A stretch of DNA of 64,000 bases from NCBI RefSeq assembly GCF_014200725.1, contig NZ_JACHCL010000002.1, forward strand, positions 186,001 to 250,000, given 5' to 3'. The stretch comes from Janthinobacterium silvisoli (GTDB lineage Bacteria > Pseudomonadota > Gammaproteobacteria > Burkholderiales > Burkholderiaceae_D). Positions within the stretch are counted from its first letter, which is position 1. Each line of letters starts with the position of its first letter. The notes below the pieces were generated by a model. The model saw nothing but the letters and a program-made list of their open reading frames with translations. It did no database searches and was not told where the DNA came from. Of this stretch, positions 8,338 to 17,466 are shown one piece after another. A program made the translations under genes and the position numbers.

Positions 8338-8363
8338 ACATATGGGATTTCAGCAAGCAAAGT

Positions 8364-9266
8364 TTAGGCAGGTGCGCGCCTTGCCTGCCGGCACAGTTCC
8401 AGGAAACTCGACAGCCTCGGCGACAACACTTTTTTTGCCTGCCGTATCAGATAAAAATTGCGCTCCAAAAGCGGCAGCATGGTGTCGAGCTCCACCAGTT
8501 GCCCGCTGGCCAGCAAGTCCGCCACCACCACACGCGATAGGCAGGCAATGCCCAGGCCGGCCGCGGCGCCATATTTGATCGCTTCGGAATTGGAGAATTC
8601 AGCCGCCGGCCGCAGATAATGCAGATACGGCAGCAGTGCCTGCTCCACCGCCTCCCGCGTACCGGAACCTGCTTCACGCAACAGCCAGCCGGCCTGGTTC
8701 AGTTCGGCAAAACTCAGCAAATGCCGTGATTGCGCCAAAGGGTGCGTGGGTGCGGCCACGACCAGCATCTGGTCGGCCAGCCACGGCTCGACCAGCAATC
8801 CCGCCTCATGGCATGGTCCTTCGATCAGCCCGATATCGACGCGAAATTCCGCCACGGCAGCGGCGATATCGGCCGTGTTGGCAATCGTCACTTGCGGAAT
8901 GCTGGGGCCGTATAGACGCGCCGCCTGGGCCAGGATTTGCGGCAGCAGATAGATACCGATGGTAGTGCTGGCGCCGATTTGCAGGCTGACGGGAACCGAT
9001 GGATCGGTACCCGCGAACTGGCGTTCGATGCTGCCGGCCGCATCGCGCATCTGTCGCGCCTGTGGCAACAGCAGGCGGCCATTGTCGTTCAGCATCAGGC
9101 GCTTGCCTACCCGGTCAAACAGTTGCGCCCCCAGTAAGGTTTCCAGCTCGTTCAAGGCCGCGCTGGTGGCCGATTGCGATAGCGCGATCAGCCCGGCAGC
9201 GGCACTGGTGCTGCCCGTATCGGCCACGGCCAGGAATATCTGTAATTGCCGTAAGGTCAGCGACAT
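8364..9266 (-). CDS. yeiE: LysR-family regulator, YeiE-like
   Basis: A 300-residue LysR-type regulator with an N-terminal winged helix-turn-helix (LRQLQIFLAVADTGSTSAAA, then ALSQSATSAALNELETLLGA) and a C-terminal effector domain (LQIGASTTIGIYLLPQIL, GLLVEPWLADQMLVVA). Its style and its divergent placement next to a YeiH-type transporter match the yeiE-yeiH pair of enterobacteria, where YeiE responds to sulfite-related signals. The 109-bp gap between the two genes should contain its binding site, but no clear T-N11-A box was picked out. The effector here is unproven. Confidence 0.87.
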   Translation of the reverse strand: MSLTLRQLQIFLAVADTGSTSAAAGLIALSQSATSAALNELETLLGAQLFDRVGKRLMLNDNGRLLLPQARQMRDAAGSIERQFAGTDPSVPVSLQIGASTTIGIYLLPQILAQAARLYGPSIPQVTIANTADIAAAVAEFRVDIGLIEGPCHEAGLLVEPWLADQMLVVAAPTHPLAQSRHLLSFAELNQAGWLLREAGSGTREAVEQALLPYLHYLRPAAEFSNSEAIKYGAAAGLGIACLSRVVVADLLASGQLVELDTMLPLLERNFYLIRQAKKVLSPRLSSFLELCRQARRAPA

Positions 9267-9375
9267 GGGTTTATTACCTATTTTTCAGGTTAAATGTACA
9301 AAAACAATCCGTTTTACCATTTAATAAGCACTCTGTACAGTGATGGCATACGCATACAAAGTAATGGAGCACAAC

Positions 9376-10458
9376 ATGTTTTCCCTATCGACCACTGGCA
9401 GCAACCGCTTTTACGACCGCTGCGCCCGCCTCCTGCCCGGCCTGCTATTGAGCGCCATCATCGCCTACGCAGCGATACAACTGGGCAAGCTGGACTGGAT
9501 GCAGACGCACGGCATGAGCGCGCTGACCCTGGCCATCATCGTCGGCATCACCCTGGGCAACACCACTTACGCAAAACTCGCGCCCGCATGCGATGCCGGC
9601 GTCACGCTCTCCAAGCAAAATCTGCTGCGCTTGGGCATCATCCTGTACGGCTTCCGCCTGACCTTCCAGGATATCGGCCAGGTGGGCCTGGCCGGCATCG
9701 CCATCGATGCGCTGGTATTGACGTCCACTTTTGGCCTGGCAATATTGCTGGGCACCAAGGTGTTCAAGCTGGAACGCAATAGCGCCATCCTGATCGGCGC
9801 AGGCAGCTCGATTTGCGGCGCGGCAGCCGTGATGGCCACCGAACCCGTGCTCAAGGGGCGTGCGGAAGACGTGACGGTGGCCGTATCGACGGTGGTAGTG
9901 TTCGGCACCCTGGCGATCTTTGTGTATCCACTGCTGTATCAAGCCAATCTGCACTGGCAGTTGCTGGGCGCCACGCCAGCTACCTTCGGCGTGTACATCG
10001 GTTCGACCGTGCATGAAGTGGCGCAAGTAGTGGCGGCCGGCAAATCGATCAGCCAGGACACGGCCAACGCCGCCGTGATCGCCAAGATGGTGCGCGTGAT
10101 GATGCTGGCGCCCTTCCTGGTGATACTGTCAGCCGTACTGGCACGCAGCAAAGGAGCGGGCGCAAGCAAGCCTGGCGCCAGGCTGGCGATACCCTGGTTT
10201 GCCTTTATCTTTATCGCCGCGGTGGCCTTCAATTCGATGAACTTACTGCCCGGCAAACTGGTGGCGTCCATCACCGATATCGACACGGCCTTGCTGGCGA
10301 TGGCCATGGCAGCGCTGGGCTTGACCACGCACCTGTCAGCCATCCGCCGCGCCGGTTTCAAGCCGCTGCTGCTGGGGGGCCTGCTGTTTGGCTGGCTGAT
10401 CGTGGGCGGCGCCGTCATCAACCATCTGGTCGCCGCCCTGTTCACGCTGCTGGCCTAA
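9376..10458 (+). CDS. yeiH: YeiH/UPF0324 family putative sulfate/sulfite exporter
   Basis: A 360-residue integral membrane protein with about ten hydrophobic segments, matching the conserved hypothetical family PF03601. Recognisable stretches are [38 protein letters not shown] and [21 protein letters not shown] 9376 is favoured by GGAG six bases upstream; ATGs at 9340, 9343 and 9364 are less well placed. Family members are annotated as sulfate exporters, and related proteins occur in taurine and sulfonate pathways. The divergent YeiE-like regulator suggests control by sulfur oxyanions. The transport function is inferred, not shown here. Confidence 0.88.
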   Translation: MFSLSTTGSNRFYDRCARLLPGLLLSAIIAYAAIQLGKLDWMQTHGMSALTLAIIVGITLGNTTYAKLAPACDAGVTLSKQNLLRLGIILYGFRLTFQDIGQVGLAGIAIDALVLTSTFGLAILLGTKVFKLERNSAILIGAGSSICGAAAVMATEPVLKGRAEDVTVAVSTVVVFGTLAIFVYPLLYQANLHWQLLGATPATFGVYIGSTVHEVAQVVAAGKSISQDTANAAVIAKMVRVMMLAPFLVILSAVLARSKGAGASKPGARLAIPWFAFIFIAAVAFNSMNLLPGKLVASITDIDTALLAMAMAALGLTTHLSAIRRAGFKPLLLGGLLFGWLIVGGAVINHLVAALFTLLA

Positions 10459-10505
10459 GCGCGCTACAATGAAGGGCTGTGCCTCCATTGCCTTCAGAAA
10501 ATACC

Positions 10506-11147
10506 ATGCATATCTCGAACTGGCTGCTTTTTTGCAGCGTCTCCCTGCTAGTCACGTTTTCGCCCGGCCCGGCCGTGTTGCTGGCCATTTCGAATTCCAT
10601 CGCCGTCGGCCCGCGCCGCGCCATGATCAGCAGCATGGGCAATGGCACAGGATTATTCATTATTTCCGGCATCGCCATGGCCGGCATGGGCGTGGTGCTG
10701 GCGACGTCGGCCACCGCCTTCATGCTACTGAAACTGGCTGGCGCCCTGTATCTGGTTTATCTGGGCGTCAAGCAATGGCGCAGCAAGACCAGCATCGTTG
10801 CCAATGCACCGGTGCAGCCAGGCGCTGCCAATCCGAATTCGAATGGCAAGCTGTATCGCCAGGGCATGATGGTGGCACTGACCAATCCCAAGGCCATCCT
10901 GTTCTTCTCTGCCCTGTTTCCCCAGTTCATCGTGCAAGGCCAGCCGGTGGCAATGCAATTTACCGTGCTGACCACCACCTTTGTTGCCTGCGCGATGGCG
11001 GCCCATCTGTTTTACGCCCTGCTGGCACGCTTGCTGAAAAGCCAGCTGGCCAACCCGACGCGTGCACGGCTGTTCAACCGTATCTCGGGCGGCGGCTTCG
11101 TGCTGCTGGGATTAAGCTTGCTGCGCCTGCGTGCCAAAGCCGCTTAA
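10506..11147 (+). CDS. LysE/RhtB-family amino-acid exporter
   Basis: A 213-residue, six-helix inner-membrane exporter. It shows the family hallmarks LLVTFSPGPAVLLAISNS near the N-terminus, GLFIISGIAMAGMGVVLATS, LKLAGALYLVYLGVKQWRS, and MVALTNPKAILFFSALFPQF in the fourth region. These proteins export amino acids such as homoserine lactone, threonine or leucine. ATG 10506 was chosen over a GTG nine codons upstream because MHISNWLLFCSVS is a normal family N-terminus. It lies 47 bp after the YeiH gene and could be read through from it. Its 3' end overlaps by 36 bp the convergent alpha/beta hydrolase gene. Confidence 0.88.
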   Translation: MHISNWLLFCSVSLLVTFSPGPAVLLAISNSIAVGPRRAMISSMGNGTGLFIISGIAMAGMGVVLATSATAFMLLKLAGALYLVYLGVKQWRSKTSIVANAPVQPGAANPNSNGKLYRQGMMVALTNPKAILFFSALFPQFIVQGQPVAMQFTVLTTTFVACAMAAHLFYALLARLLKSQLANPTRARLFNRISGGGFVLLGLSLLRLRAKAA

Positions 11148-11897
11148 GAACGCCTCGATGCTGGCCACCAGCACCAAAGGTGTTTCATTGATCGGATAAT
11201 GACCCGCATTGGCCAGCACTTCCAGCCTGGCTTGCGGGTAGCAGGCCAGATAAGTCTGCTCCATCAAGCTCCGGTCGAAACGGGGATCGTATTCACCGAC
11301 CAGCACCAGCATGGGCAACGACACTCTCCGCGCCTGCACCTCGGCACTGAAATCGGTCCCGCTCCAGGCCAAAAAATAGGCGGCAAACGCCGCCGCATCG
11401 CAACACTCCCAGGAATACGCCGCCTTCCAGTCCAGCCATGTGCCAGGCAAGCGGCCGCCCGTGCTGCGGTCGATGATGCTGCGCCGGGACGCCAGATTAT
11501 CTGCGGCGTCCAGGAATAGCTCGCGGGCTGCCTCATCCATCGCTACGCCGCAACTGGGCACGGGCGCCACGGCCACCAGTTTGTCAATACGCTGGGGCGC
11601 CAGCAAGGCCATCTTTTCCGCCACCATGCCACCCATGGAATGGCCGATCACGCTGAATCGATCGAAGCCCAGATGGTCGGCCAGCGCCAGCGCGTCAGCA
11701 GCCACCTCGTCTATCGTGTAATCGCTATCCACACTGCGCATGCCGCCATAACCGCGCTGATCCATGAACACATAAGTGAAGGCCGCGCCATCGAGCCATG
11801 CTTCCATAGCAGCAAACGAATGCGCGTCGCCAAACCACCCGTGCAGCACGATGATGGCGTGGGGGCCGTGGCCCACGCGGTGAAAGGTATTGACCAT
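11112..11897 (-). CDS. Alpha/beta-fold hydrolase
   Basis: A 261-residue soluble hydrolase of the alpha/beta fold. The oxyanion strand IIVLHGWFGDAHSF comes first. The nucleophile elbow is GHSMGGM, and the acid and base are probably Asp in LVGEYDPRFD and His in NAGHYPINE, completing the Ser-Asp-His triad. The lid region contains ASRRSIIDRSTGGRLPGTW. The substrate cannot be told from sequence; esterase or small-ester hydrolase is most likely. It is divergent from an AraC-type regulator 92 bp away, which may control it. Its 3' end overlaps the convergent LysE-type gene. Confidence 0.85.
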   Translation of the reverse strand: MVNTFHRVGHGPHAIIVLHGWFGDAHSFAAMEAWLDGAAFTYVFMDQRGYGGMRSVDSDYTIDEVAADALALADHLGFDRFSVIGHSMGGMVAEKMALLAPQRIDKLVAVAPVPSCGVAMDEAARELFLDAADNLASRRSIIDRSTGGRLPGTWLDWKAAYSWECCDAAAFAAYFLAWSGTDFSAEVQARRVSLPMLVLVGEYDPRFDRSLMEQTYLACYPQARLEVLANAGHYPINETPLVLVASIEAFLSGFGTQAQQA

Positions 11898-11989
11898 GAC
11901 AGTTCCTGCGCAGATAAAAGAAGTGCATGGTAGAACTGCATAAGCATGCCCGCTTTCGATGTCAGGTCAAATAGTATAGAGTTCAGGCC

Positions 11990-12757
11990 ATGTCCGACTT
12001 CGATCATCCCCATTTCTATACGGAGCTGCCACGCGAGCTGATTGCGACGGCCCGCAACTATGCGGCAGGCGCGCGCTTTCCCCTGCATAGCCACCCGCGC
12101 GGCCAGTTTGCCTATGCTGCCACGGGCGCCATCAGCGTGTTGACGCCGCAGGGCAACTGGCTGGTACCGCCGCAGCGCGCCTGCTGGCTGCCTGCCGGCC
12201 TGGAACACGGCATGCAGATGCATGGCCAGGTGACGATGCTCAATGTCTTTATCAGCACGCAAGCGGCGGCCGGCCTGCCCCACCATTGCAGCGTACTGGA
12301 CACATCGCCTCTGCTGCGCCAGTTGCTGGCCGACGCCGTCACGCTGGACGCTTTGTATGTGGAAAATGCGCGCGATGGCCGGCTGATGGCCTTGCTGCTC
12401 GATGAAATCGCGCTCATGAGGCCGCTGGCCTTGAATGCGCCGCTACCGCAAGAACCCAGGCTGGCCCGTTTGTGCACGGAACTATTCCAGCAACCCCGCC
12501 TGGACATCGACGTGGATGCGATGGCGGCCAGGGCCAACATGAGCCGGCGCACTTTTACGCGCCTGTTTCGCCAGCAAACAGGGCTGGGTTTTGCGCAATG
12601 GCGGCAACAAGTGTGCCTGCTGAACGCCATCACGCGCCTGGCGCAGGGCCAGGCTGTCACGCGCGTGGCGCTGGACCTCGGCTACAGCAGCCCCAGCGCC
12701 TTTACGGCGGCATTTCGCAAGGTGCTGGGCAAGGCGCCCAGCGACTATTTATCCTGA
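11990..12757 (+). CDS. AraC-family regulator with N-terminal cupin
   Basis: A 255-residue regulator. The first part is an AraC-type cupin sensor (AGARFPLHSHPRGQFAYAAT, then VPPQRACWLPAGLEHGMQM), with His residues as in metal- or ligand-binding cupins. The C-terminal about 100 residues carry two helix-turn-helix motifs (VDAMAARANMSRRTFTRLFR and VALDLGYSSPSAFTAAFRK). It is divergent from the alpha/beta hydrolase gene and probably regulates it. Its last 13 bp overlap the convergent chloramphenicol-acetyltransferase-like gene. The inducer is unknown. Confidence 0.88.
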   Translation: MSDFDHPHFYTELPRELIATARNYAAGARFPLHSHPRGQFAYAATGAISVLTPQGNWLVPPQRACWLPAGLEHGMQMHGQVTMLNVFISTQAAAGLPHHCSVLDTSPLLRQLLADAVTLDALYVENARDGRLMALLLDEIALMRPLALNAPLPQEPRLARLCTELFQQPRLDIDVDAMAARANMSRRTFTRLFRQQTGLGFAQWRQQVCLLNAITRLAQGQAVTRVALDLGYSSPSAFTAAFRKVLGKAPSDYLS

Positions 12758-13395
12758 GAAATGATGGCCTCTATTCTGCGCGCAATGTCTTGCGCCAGCT
12801 TCTGGATATGGTAGCCATCGACAAAACCATGGTGGGCCTGGGCTGAAAACGGTATTTTCATACGGCCATCTTCTTGCGCAGGACCAAACTTACCCCAGGT
12901 AAAAGTCGGGATATCGGCGTCACGGTGGTGGTACACGGGATGCTCGATGGCCGCCAGCTCCAGCCATGGCAGGCTGGTGATGTAGACATTGTTGCGCCGC
13001 TCGCGCTCACTGGCATCTTCGCCCGTGTTGATCAATGCGGAACTGGCTTCAGCAAACCGCTTCGCTTCCAGGCTGCGTTCGATAAACAAGTCCAGCTGAT
13101 CCGTCATCACGAAACGCGTGTAGTTCAGGTTATCGTCGCAATTGATGACCGTGTAAGACGCCGGAAACTCATCGATCTTGATGACTTCATCGCGGTAGAT
13201 GCGATACAGGAAATTATCGCTCTCCTTTACCGTGTTCAACACGCAAAACAGGAAGAAGTGGAATACGGGTATCTGGCGCTGCTTGCACCATGGCCGGAAA
13301 TCCGGCACATCGAGCTGGAAGCAGAGATTGACCAGGGGATTTTCAAATTCGCGGAAGAGCTCGTAGCGGTCGCGCCGCTTTTCAAAATTTTTCAT
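12745..13395 (-). CDS. Chloramphenicol acetyltransferase-like protein (CatA fold)
   Basis: A 216-residue protein of the type A chloramphenicol acetyltransferase family. The catalytic segment AQAHHGFVDGYHIQKL matches the HHxxxDG signature, with H189 as the expected general base and D193 as the structural aspartate. The SLPW stretch around residue 141 corresponds to the region holding the active-site serine of CAT. ATG 13395 gives the usual start MKNFEKRRDRYELF; an upstream in-frame start adds 18 residues that do not resemble the family. Chromosomal relatives in environmental bacteria may acetylate other hydroxyls, so antibiotic resistance should not be assumed. The gene is monocistronic and converges on the AraC regulator. 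Confidence 0.85.
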   Translation of the reverse strand: MKNFEKRRDRYELFREFENPLVNLCFQLDVPDFRPWCKQRQIPVFHFFLFCVLNTVKESDNFLYRIYRDEVIKIDEFPASYTVINCDDNLNYTRFVMTDQLDLFIERSLEAKRFAEASSALINTGEDASERERRNNVYITSLPWLELAAIEHPVYHHRDADIPTFTWGKFGPAQEDGRMKIPFSAQAHHGFVDGYHIQKLAQDIARRIEAIISQDK

Positions 13396-13604
13396 GCGCC
13401 GAGTGTAGACGATGGCTAATACCTCCGGCAAGGGTCGGGTCAACTGCATATCTTTATGGTTAAAATAAATTTCTCAAATGTAATGTTTTCCAAAGAAACC
13501 ATCTAACATTTCATGCTATATTGAAATTAACCAAATAAAAACCGGTCCAGCTGCCGCCGCCCCGACCACTCCCACCAACCACCACTGCAAGGAAGAGCGA
13601 CTCC

Positions 13605-15419
13605 ATGAAGCGAAGCAAACATACCATGACTATATTGGCCACCGCCGCCAGCCTGCTGGCCGCGTCCCATGCCCAAGCCGGCGTGGGGGCGACCACACCC
13701 TTTACCAGCTATGAGGCGGAAGCCGGCACCCTGGTCAACGGCGCCAAAGTCGTGTCAGTAACAACGGCGCCGACCACGCGCTTCGCCAGTCCGGAACTGG
13801 AATCCTCGGGTCATGCTTATGTTGCATTGACGGGCAATCACCAGGAAGTGTGGTGGACCAATAATACCGGCAAGCCGATCAGTTTCATCAACGTGCGCGC
13901 CAGCATCCCCGACGCGCCGGGTGGCGGCGGCATTACCGCCACCTTGAACCTGTACGTCAACGGCGTGTTTCGCCAGCACCTGAACCTCAATTCGCGCCAA
14001 AGCTGGATTTACGAGGGCCAGGAATACCAGGCCAGCGACCAGAACCCGGCATCGGGCAAGCCGCGCGCCTTCTTCGACGAAAGCCATGCCTTCATCGTCG
14101 GCGATCCGATTGGCCCGGGCAGCACTTTTTCGCTGCGCAAGGATAGCGATAATACAGCCGACTTCTACAATATCGATGTGATCGACGTTGAAAACCCACC
14201 GGCGCCGCTGGCCCAGCCCGCCAATTCGATTTCCATCACCAGTTGCGGTGCGGTTGCCGATACGGCGCCGACCAACGGCATGGGCAATCCGAATGCAGTG
14301 GATAGTACCAACGCTATCCAGAGTTGTATCAACCAGGCGCAGTCGCAAAACAAGAGCTTGTGGATACCGCCAGGCACGTTTTACCTGAAAGGCACGAATG
14401 GCCTGGTGGCCAAGGGCATTACCATCGAAGGCGCCGGCATGTGGTACAGCACGATATACCGCGACGTGCCCTTGCCGAACGCGAATGGCCTGGGCGCCAT
14501 CTTCCAGGTGACCTCATCGACCGTGCGCAACTTCCATGTCGACTCCAACTCGCGCAGCCGCGAACCGGTCGATGGCGCGGGCGGCGCAATGGATACCACC
14601 GGCACCAATTGGCTGGCGGAAAACATCTGGACCCAGCACGTCTTGTCTGGTTTCTGGGCTTCGGGCACTGGCGGCACCGTGCGCAATAACCGGCTGACCT
14701 CGATCTGGGCCGATGGCTGCAACCTCAATAACGTGGCGCTCGACGCCACGGTCGGCAACTACCTGACCGCCACCAATAACTTTGTGCGCGGCACCGGCGA
14801 CGATGGCATGGCGATCAACTCGGTCAACTATAACGATACCGACCATGGCCGCGTGTTTTACTCGCCGATGAGCAATATCACCCAGACCAACAACACCATC
14901 ATTGGCGCCTGGAATGGCAAGGCGCTCGGCGTGTATGGCGGCAGCGGCCACCTGGTGGCGAATAATTACATCGCCGACACGGCCCGTTATACCGGCCTGG
15001 GCGTAGGCCGCTTCGGCGTCAATGGCAGCGACTTGCACTCGTCCCGCATCACCGGCAACACCATCGTTCGCTCCGGCGGCAATGGTTTCGACCAGGGCCA
15101 GCCAGCGCTGCATATCGGCAATGGCAGCGATGGCCAGAACGTGGGCATCGTCGACGATATCGAAGTCAGCGACAACACCATCGTTGGCTCGCTGTATGAC
15201 GCCATCGGCTTCTCGACGTCGACCAATATCCGCCTGGAACAAAATACCGTGACGGCCCCATGGCGCAACGGCGTGGTGATCGGTGCACCGTTCTACCCGG
15301 CGCCTACAGGCAGCGCGGCCATCAGCAACAACACGGTGGGCGGCATCAGCGCGGGTAAAGTTCCATACGCTAACTACTCGACCGGCTACCAGGCCACGCT
15401 GAGCGGCAACAACTGGTAA
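13605..15419 (+). CDS. Secreted right-handed beta-helix glycosidase, GH87 (mycodextranase/alpha-1,3-glucanase)-like
   Basis: A 604-residue exported protein with a signal peptide ending near SHAQA. Residues of about 30-205 form a carbohydrate-binding-like beta-sandwich (FTSYEAEAGTLVNGAKV, DSDNTADFYNIDVIDVE). A parallel beta-helix follows from about 215 to the end, starting SITSCGAVADTAPT and rich in NNTI/GNTI turns. Three aspartates, D370 in WADGCN and D399-D400 in RGTGDDGMA, fit the catalytic cluster reported for GH87 alpha-1,3-glucanases, though I compared from memory. A related GH28/GH55-type polysaccharidase is the alternative. The upstream 200 bp are AT-rich. It ends 2 bp from the convergent MFS gene. 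Confidence 0.75.
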   Translation: MKRSKHTMTILATAASLLAASHAQAGVGATTPFTSYEAEAGTLVNGAKVVSVTTAPTTRFASPELESSGHAYVALTGNHQEVWWTNNTGKPISFINVRASIPDAPGGGGITATLNLYVNGVFRQHLNLNSRQSWIYEGQEYQASDQNPASGKPRAFFDESHAFIVGDPIGPGSTFSLRKDSDNTADFYNIDVIDVENPPAPLAQPANSISITSCGAVADTAPTNGMGNPNAVDSTNAIQSCINQAQSQNKSLWIPPGTFYLKGTNGLVAKGITIEGAGMWYSTIYRDVPLPNANGLGAIFQVTSSTVRNFHVDSNSRSREPVDGAGGAMDTTGTNWLAENIWTQHVLSGFWASGTGGTVRNNRLTSIWADGCNLNNVALDATVGNYLTATNNFVRGTGDDGMAINSVNYNDTDHGRVFYSPMSNITQTNNTIIGAWNGKALGVYGGSGHLVANNYIADTARYTGLGVGRFGVNGSDLHSSRITGNTIVRSGGNGFDQGQPALHIGNGSDGQNVGIVDDIEVSDNTIVGSLYDAIGFSTSTNIRLEQNTVTAPWRNGVVIGAPFYPAPTGSAAISNNTVGGISAGKVPYANYSTGYQATLSGNNW

Positions 15420-15421
15420 CT

Positions 15422-16627
15422 TCAGCTGTCGATGCCCTTCTGCACTTTCCACGCCAAGGGCAAAGTCAGCAGCAAGACCGCCGCCAGCACCATCAATGCG
15501 ATGGGTACGCTGGCGGCATCACCGAGCGCACCGAACAGCACCGGCGACAGCGCACCGCCGCCGATGGTGCCTGTATAAAATAGCGCGAACGCATGCTCAC
15601 GCTTGCCAGGTTCCGCCAGTTCCGGCACCACGCCATACAACACGGACGAAGTGCCATTCAGCGCCAGCCCCAGCAAGGGCAGCATGGCCATCACGCCAAA
15701 TAAGGGCAAACATAAAACCAGAACGATCAGCAGCGAAGTCATGGTTTCCGTGATCCACACGGTTTTCATCATGCCGATGCGCGCACCCAGATAACCGCAT
15801 AGCAGCTTGCCAAAGGCGCCGCCCACGAACAGCAGCGACAGCGCTACACCGATACCGGCCGTGCCCGCGCCCTTGCTTTTCAGCAGGAACGGTAAAAAAG
15901 TCAGAAAACCCATGCGCACGGCGCTGTCCAACGTACCGGTCGCCAGCAAGGCGCGGAAACCGCCCTTGCTGCCATTGCCGACGATAGTCTTGCCGGCCTT
16001 CTTCTGATTAACGTGCAATTCACCTGCCTTGGGCAATAGCCACCACAGCAAGCCGGCCGCCGCCAGGCCCAGCAGCCCGATCAGGCTGACGCTGGCTTGC
16101 CAGCTGCATACCAGCAACAGCAAACCGACCAGCGCCGGGATCAGGGTCTTGCCGATATCGCCGGCAAAATTGTATTGCGACAAGGCTTCCTTCACGCCGC
16201 CGCCCGCCTCGTGCGTATCGGTGACGATGGATGAGGCCAGTGGATGCTGGGTGCTGGCGCCCAGGCCACCGAGCAGCAAGGCGAATAGCAAGACGGCCAG
16301 CCCACCGGCCTGCCCCGCCACCAGATACGCCACACCAGCCAGCGCCGTGCCGCCTATCAGCAACCGCTCGCGTCCCCAGCGCTTGGCCAGGCGGCTGGCC
16401 AGCAACTGGAAACCAGCCATCATGCCCGAATACGATCCCCGCAACAGCCCCACCATGGCGTAGCTGATGGCAAATTGCGCCTGCCAGATGGGCAGCAGCA
16501 CATAGATCACATCGGTCAAGCCGTCATGCACGGCATGCGCGCTGCAGGCGGCGATCAGCGAGCGGCGGCGGGTGGATTTTTCTGTAGGGTCAAGGGACGG
16601 CGCGGCGGCGGGATTGGTGATGGTCAT
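15422..16627 (-). CDS. MFS transporter
   Basis: A 401-residue major facilitator with about twelve hydrophobic segments. The loop between helices 2 and 3 reads SRLAKRWGRERLLIGG, a version of the MFS signature, and the N-terminal helix starts SAHAVHDGLTDVIYVLLP, recalling the fosmidomycin-resistance (Fsr) branch. A glycine-rich stretch ALFYTGTIGGGALSPVLFG lies near the C-terminus. The substrate is unknown; drug or sugar efflux are both possible. The gene is monocistronic and converges on the glycosidase, with no obvious functional link beyond position. Confidence 0.85.
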   Translation of the reverse strand: MTITNPAAAPSLDPTEKSTRRRSLIAACSAHAVHDGLTDVIYVLLPIWQAQFAISYAMVGLLRGSYSGMMAGFQLLASRLAKRWGRERLLIGGTALAGVAYLVAGQAGGLAVLLFALLLGGLGASTQHPLASSIVTDTHEAGGGVKEALSQYNFAGDIGKTLIPALVGLLLLVCSWQASVSLIGLLGLAAAGLLWWLLPKAGELHVNQKKAGKTIVGNGSKGGFRALLATGTLDSAVRMGFLTFLPFLLKSKGAGTAGIGVALSLLFVGGAFGKLLCGYLGARIGMMKTVWITETMTSLLIVLVLCLPLFGVMAMLPLLGLALNGTSSVLYGVVPELAEPGKREHAFALFYTGTIGGGALSPVLFGALGDAASVPIALMVLAAVLLLTLPLAWKVQKGIDS

Positions 16628-16821
16628 TGCTCTGCATGCGTAAAGATCAACAGGTGATCAGCTTACTATATCTGGCGACCGATTAAGGTCTTGAGTTTGC
16701 ATGGGCAATCGCTACTGGCTGTAATCGCAGCTGACGCAGCCCCCTGAATATGTTACCGTCCGATAACGATATCAAGCATTGCTTAAAAGCATATGTTCGC
16801 GGAAATTTCAAAGGGCAAACT

Positions 16822-17409
16822 ATGGGCAAAATGTGGAAATTTCTTTTGCTGTATGCGATCACGCTACCTGCGGTGGCAGCTGAATACACCCAATCTGCGA
16901 CCAGTTTTGAGGCGGCAGTAAGCAATATAAGCACCTCGCCGTCTTACGTGATGGTGACGATAGCCGATGCCAATACGGGGTTGGAGCGGCAAACATGCAC
17001 AACGGCCAATCTCCTGGCAGGCGCCATACACTTTGAATACGGCCTGGGGAATGACCATGCAGGACTCAAACGTGCCACGGAGCTGGCATTGTCAAATACC
17101 AGCCATCATTTTGTCTTCACAAAACAGGCGGCCTTGGACAATGTGCGTATCGATTTTTCACCGCAGGATCTGGACAATGTGCGCGCATGGCTTGCGCCCG
17201 TGTCGAACCAGGACCTGATGGCGGGCGCGCATCCATGGACCGGCCGTGACACGCCCTATTCAGGGCGCCGTTACAGGAGCGCCGTCGCCTGTGTATTGAT
17301 AGAACGGGGTTTATCGCCGTATATGGCGGATATGACAGGACAAGTGGTAGTCGCGGGCAGCAAGGATATCCCGGTCTATGCACCGGCTAAAGGACCAGTC
17401 CATCCTTAA
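16822..17409 (+). CDS. Exported protein of unknown function
   Basis: A 195-residue protein with a signal peptide (MGKMWKFLLLYAITLPAVAA, cleavage before EYTQS). ATG 16822 has AGGG a few bases upstream and starts the signal directly, so it was preferred to the longer frame at 16750. The mature part contains TTANLLAGAIHFEYGLGND, a HHFVFTKQAALDNVRIDF stretch and a C-terminal region with one cysteine in SAVACVLIERG. No known domain was recognised. It is probably periplasmic. The upstream 190 bp are AT-rich and include no recognised regulator site. Confidence 0.7.
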   Translation: MGKMWKFLLLYAITLPAVAAEYTQSATSFEAAVSNISTSPSYVMVTIADANTGLERQTCTTANLLAGAIHFEYGLGNDHAGLKRATELALSNTSHHFVFTKQAALDNVRIDFSPQDLDNVRAWLAPVSNQDLMAGAHPWTGRDTPYSGRRYRSAVACVLIERGLSPYMADMTGQVVVAGSKDIPVYAPAKGPVHP

Positions 17410-17430
17410 GCGAATACCAGCAGCTCCAGC

Positions 17431-17456
17431 CTTGCGCCACCCCAAGGCGGCGCAAG
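17431..17456. terminator. Hairpin between convergent genes, possible bidirectional terminator
   Basis: CTTGCGCC (17431-17438) and GGCGCAAG (17449-17456) form a perfect 8-bp stem around a 10-base loop. It lies between the unknown exported protein gene (+) and the MXKDX gene (-). There is no T-run on either side, so termination strength is uncertain. Confidence 0.45.
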
Positions 17457-17466
17457 CCGGCTAGCC

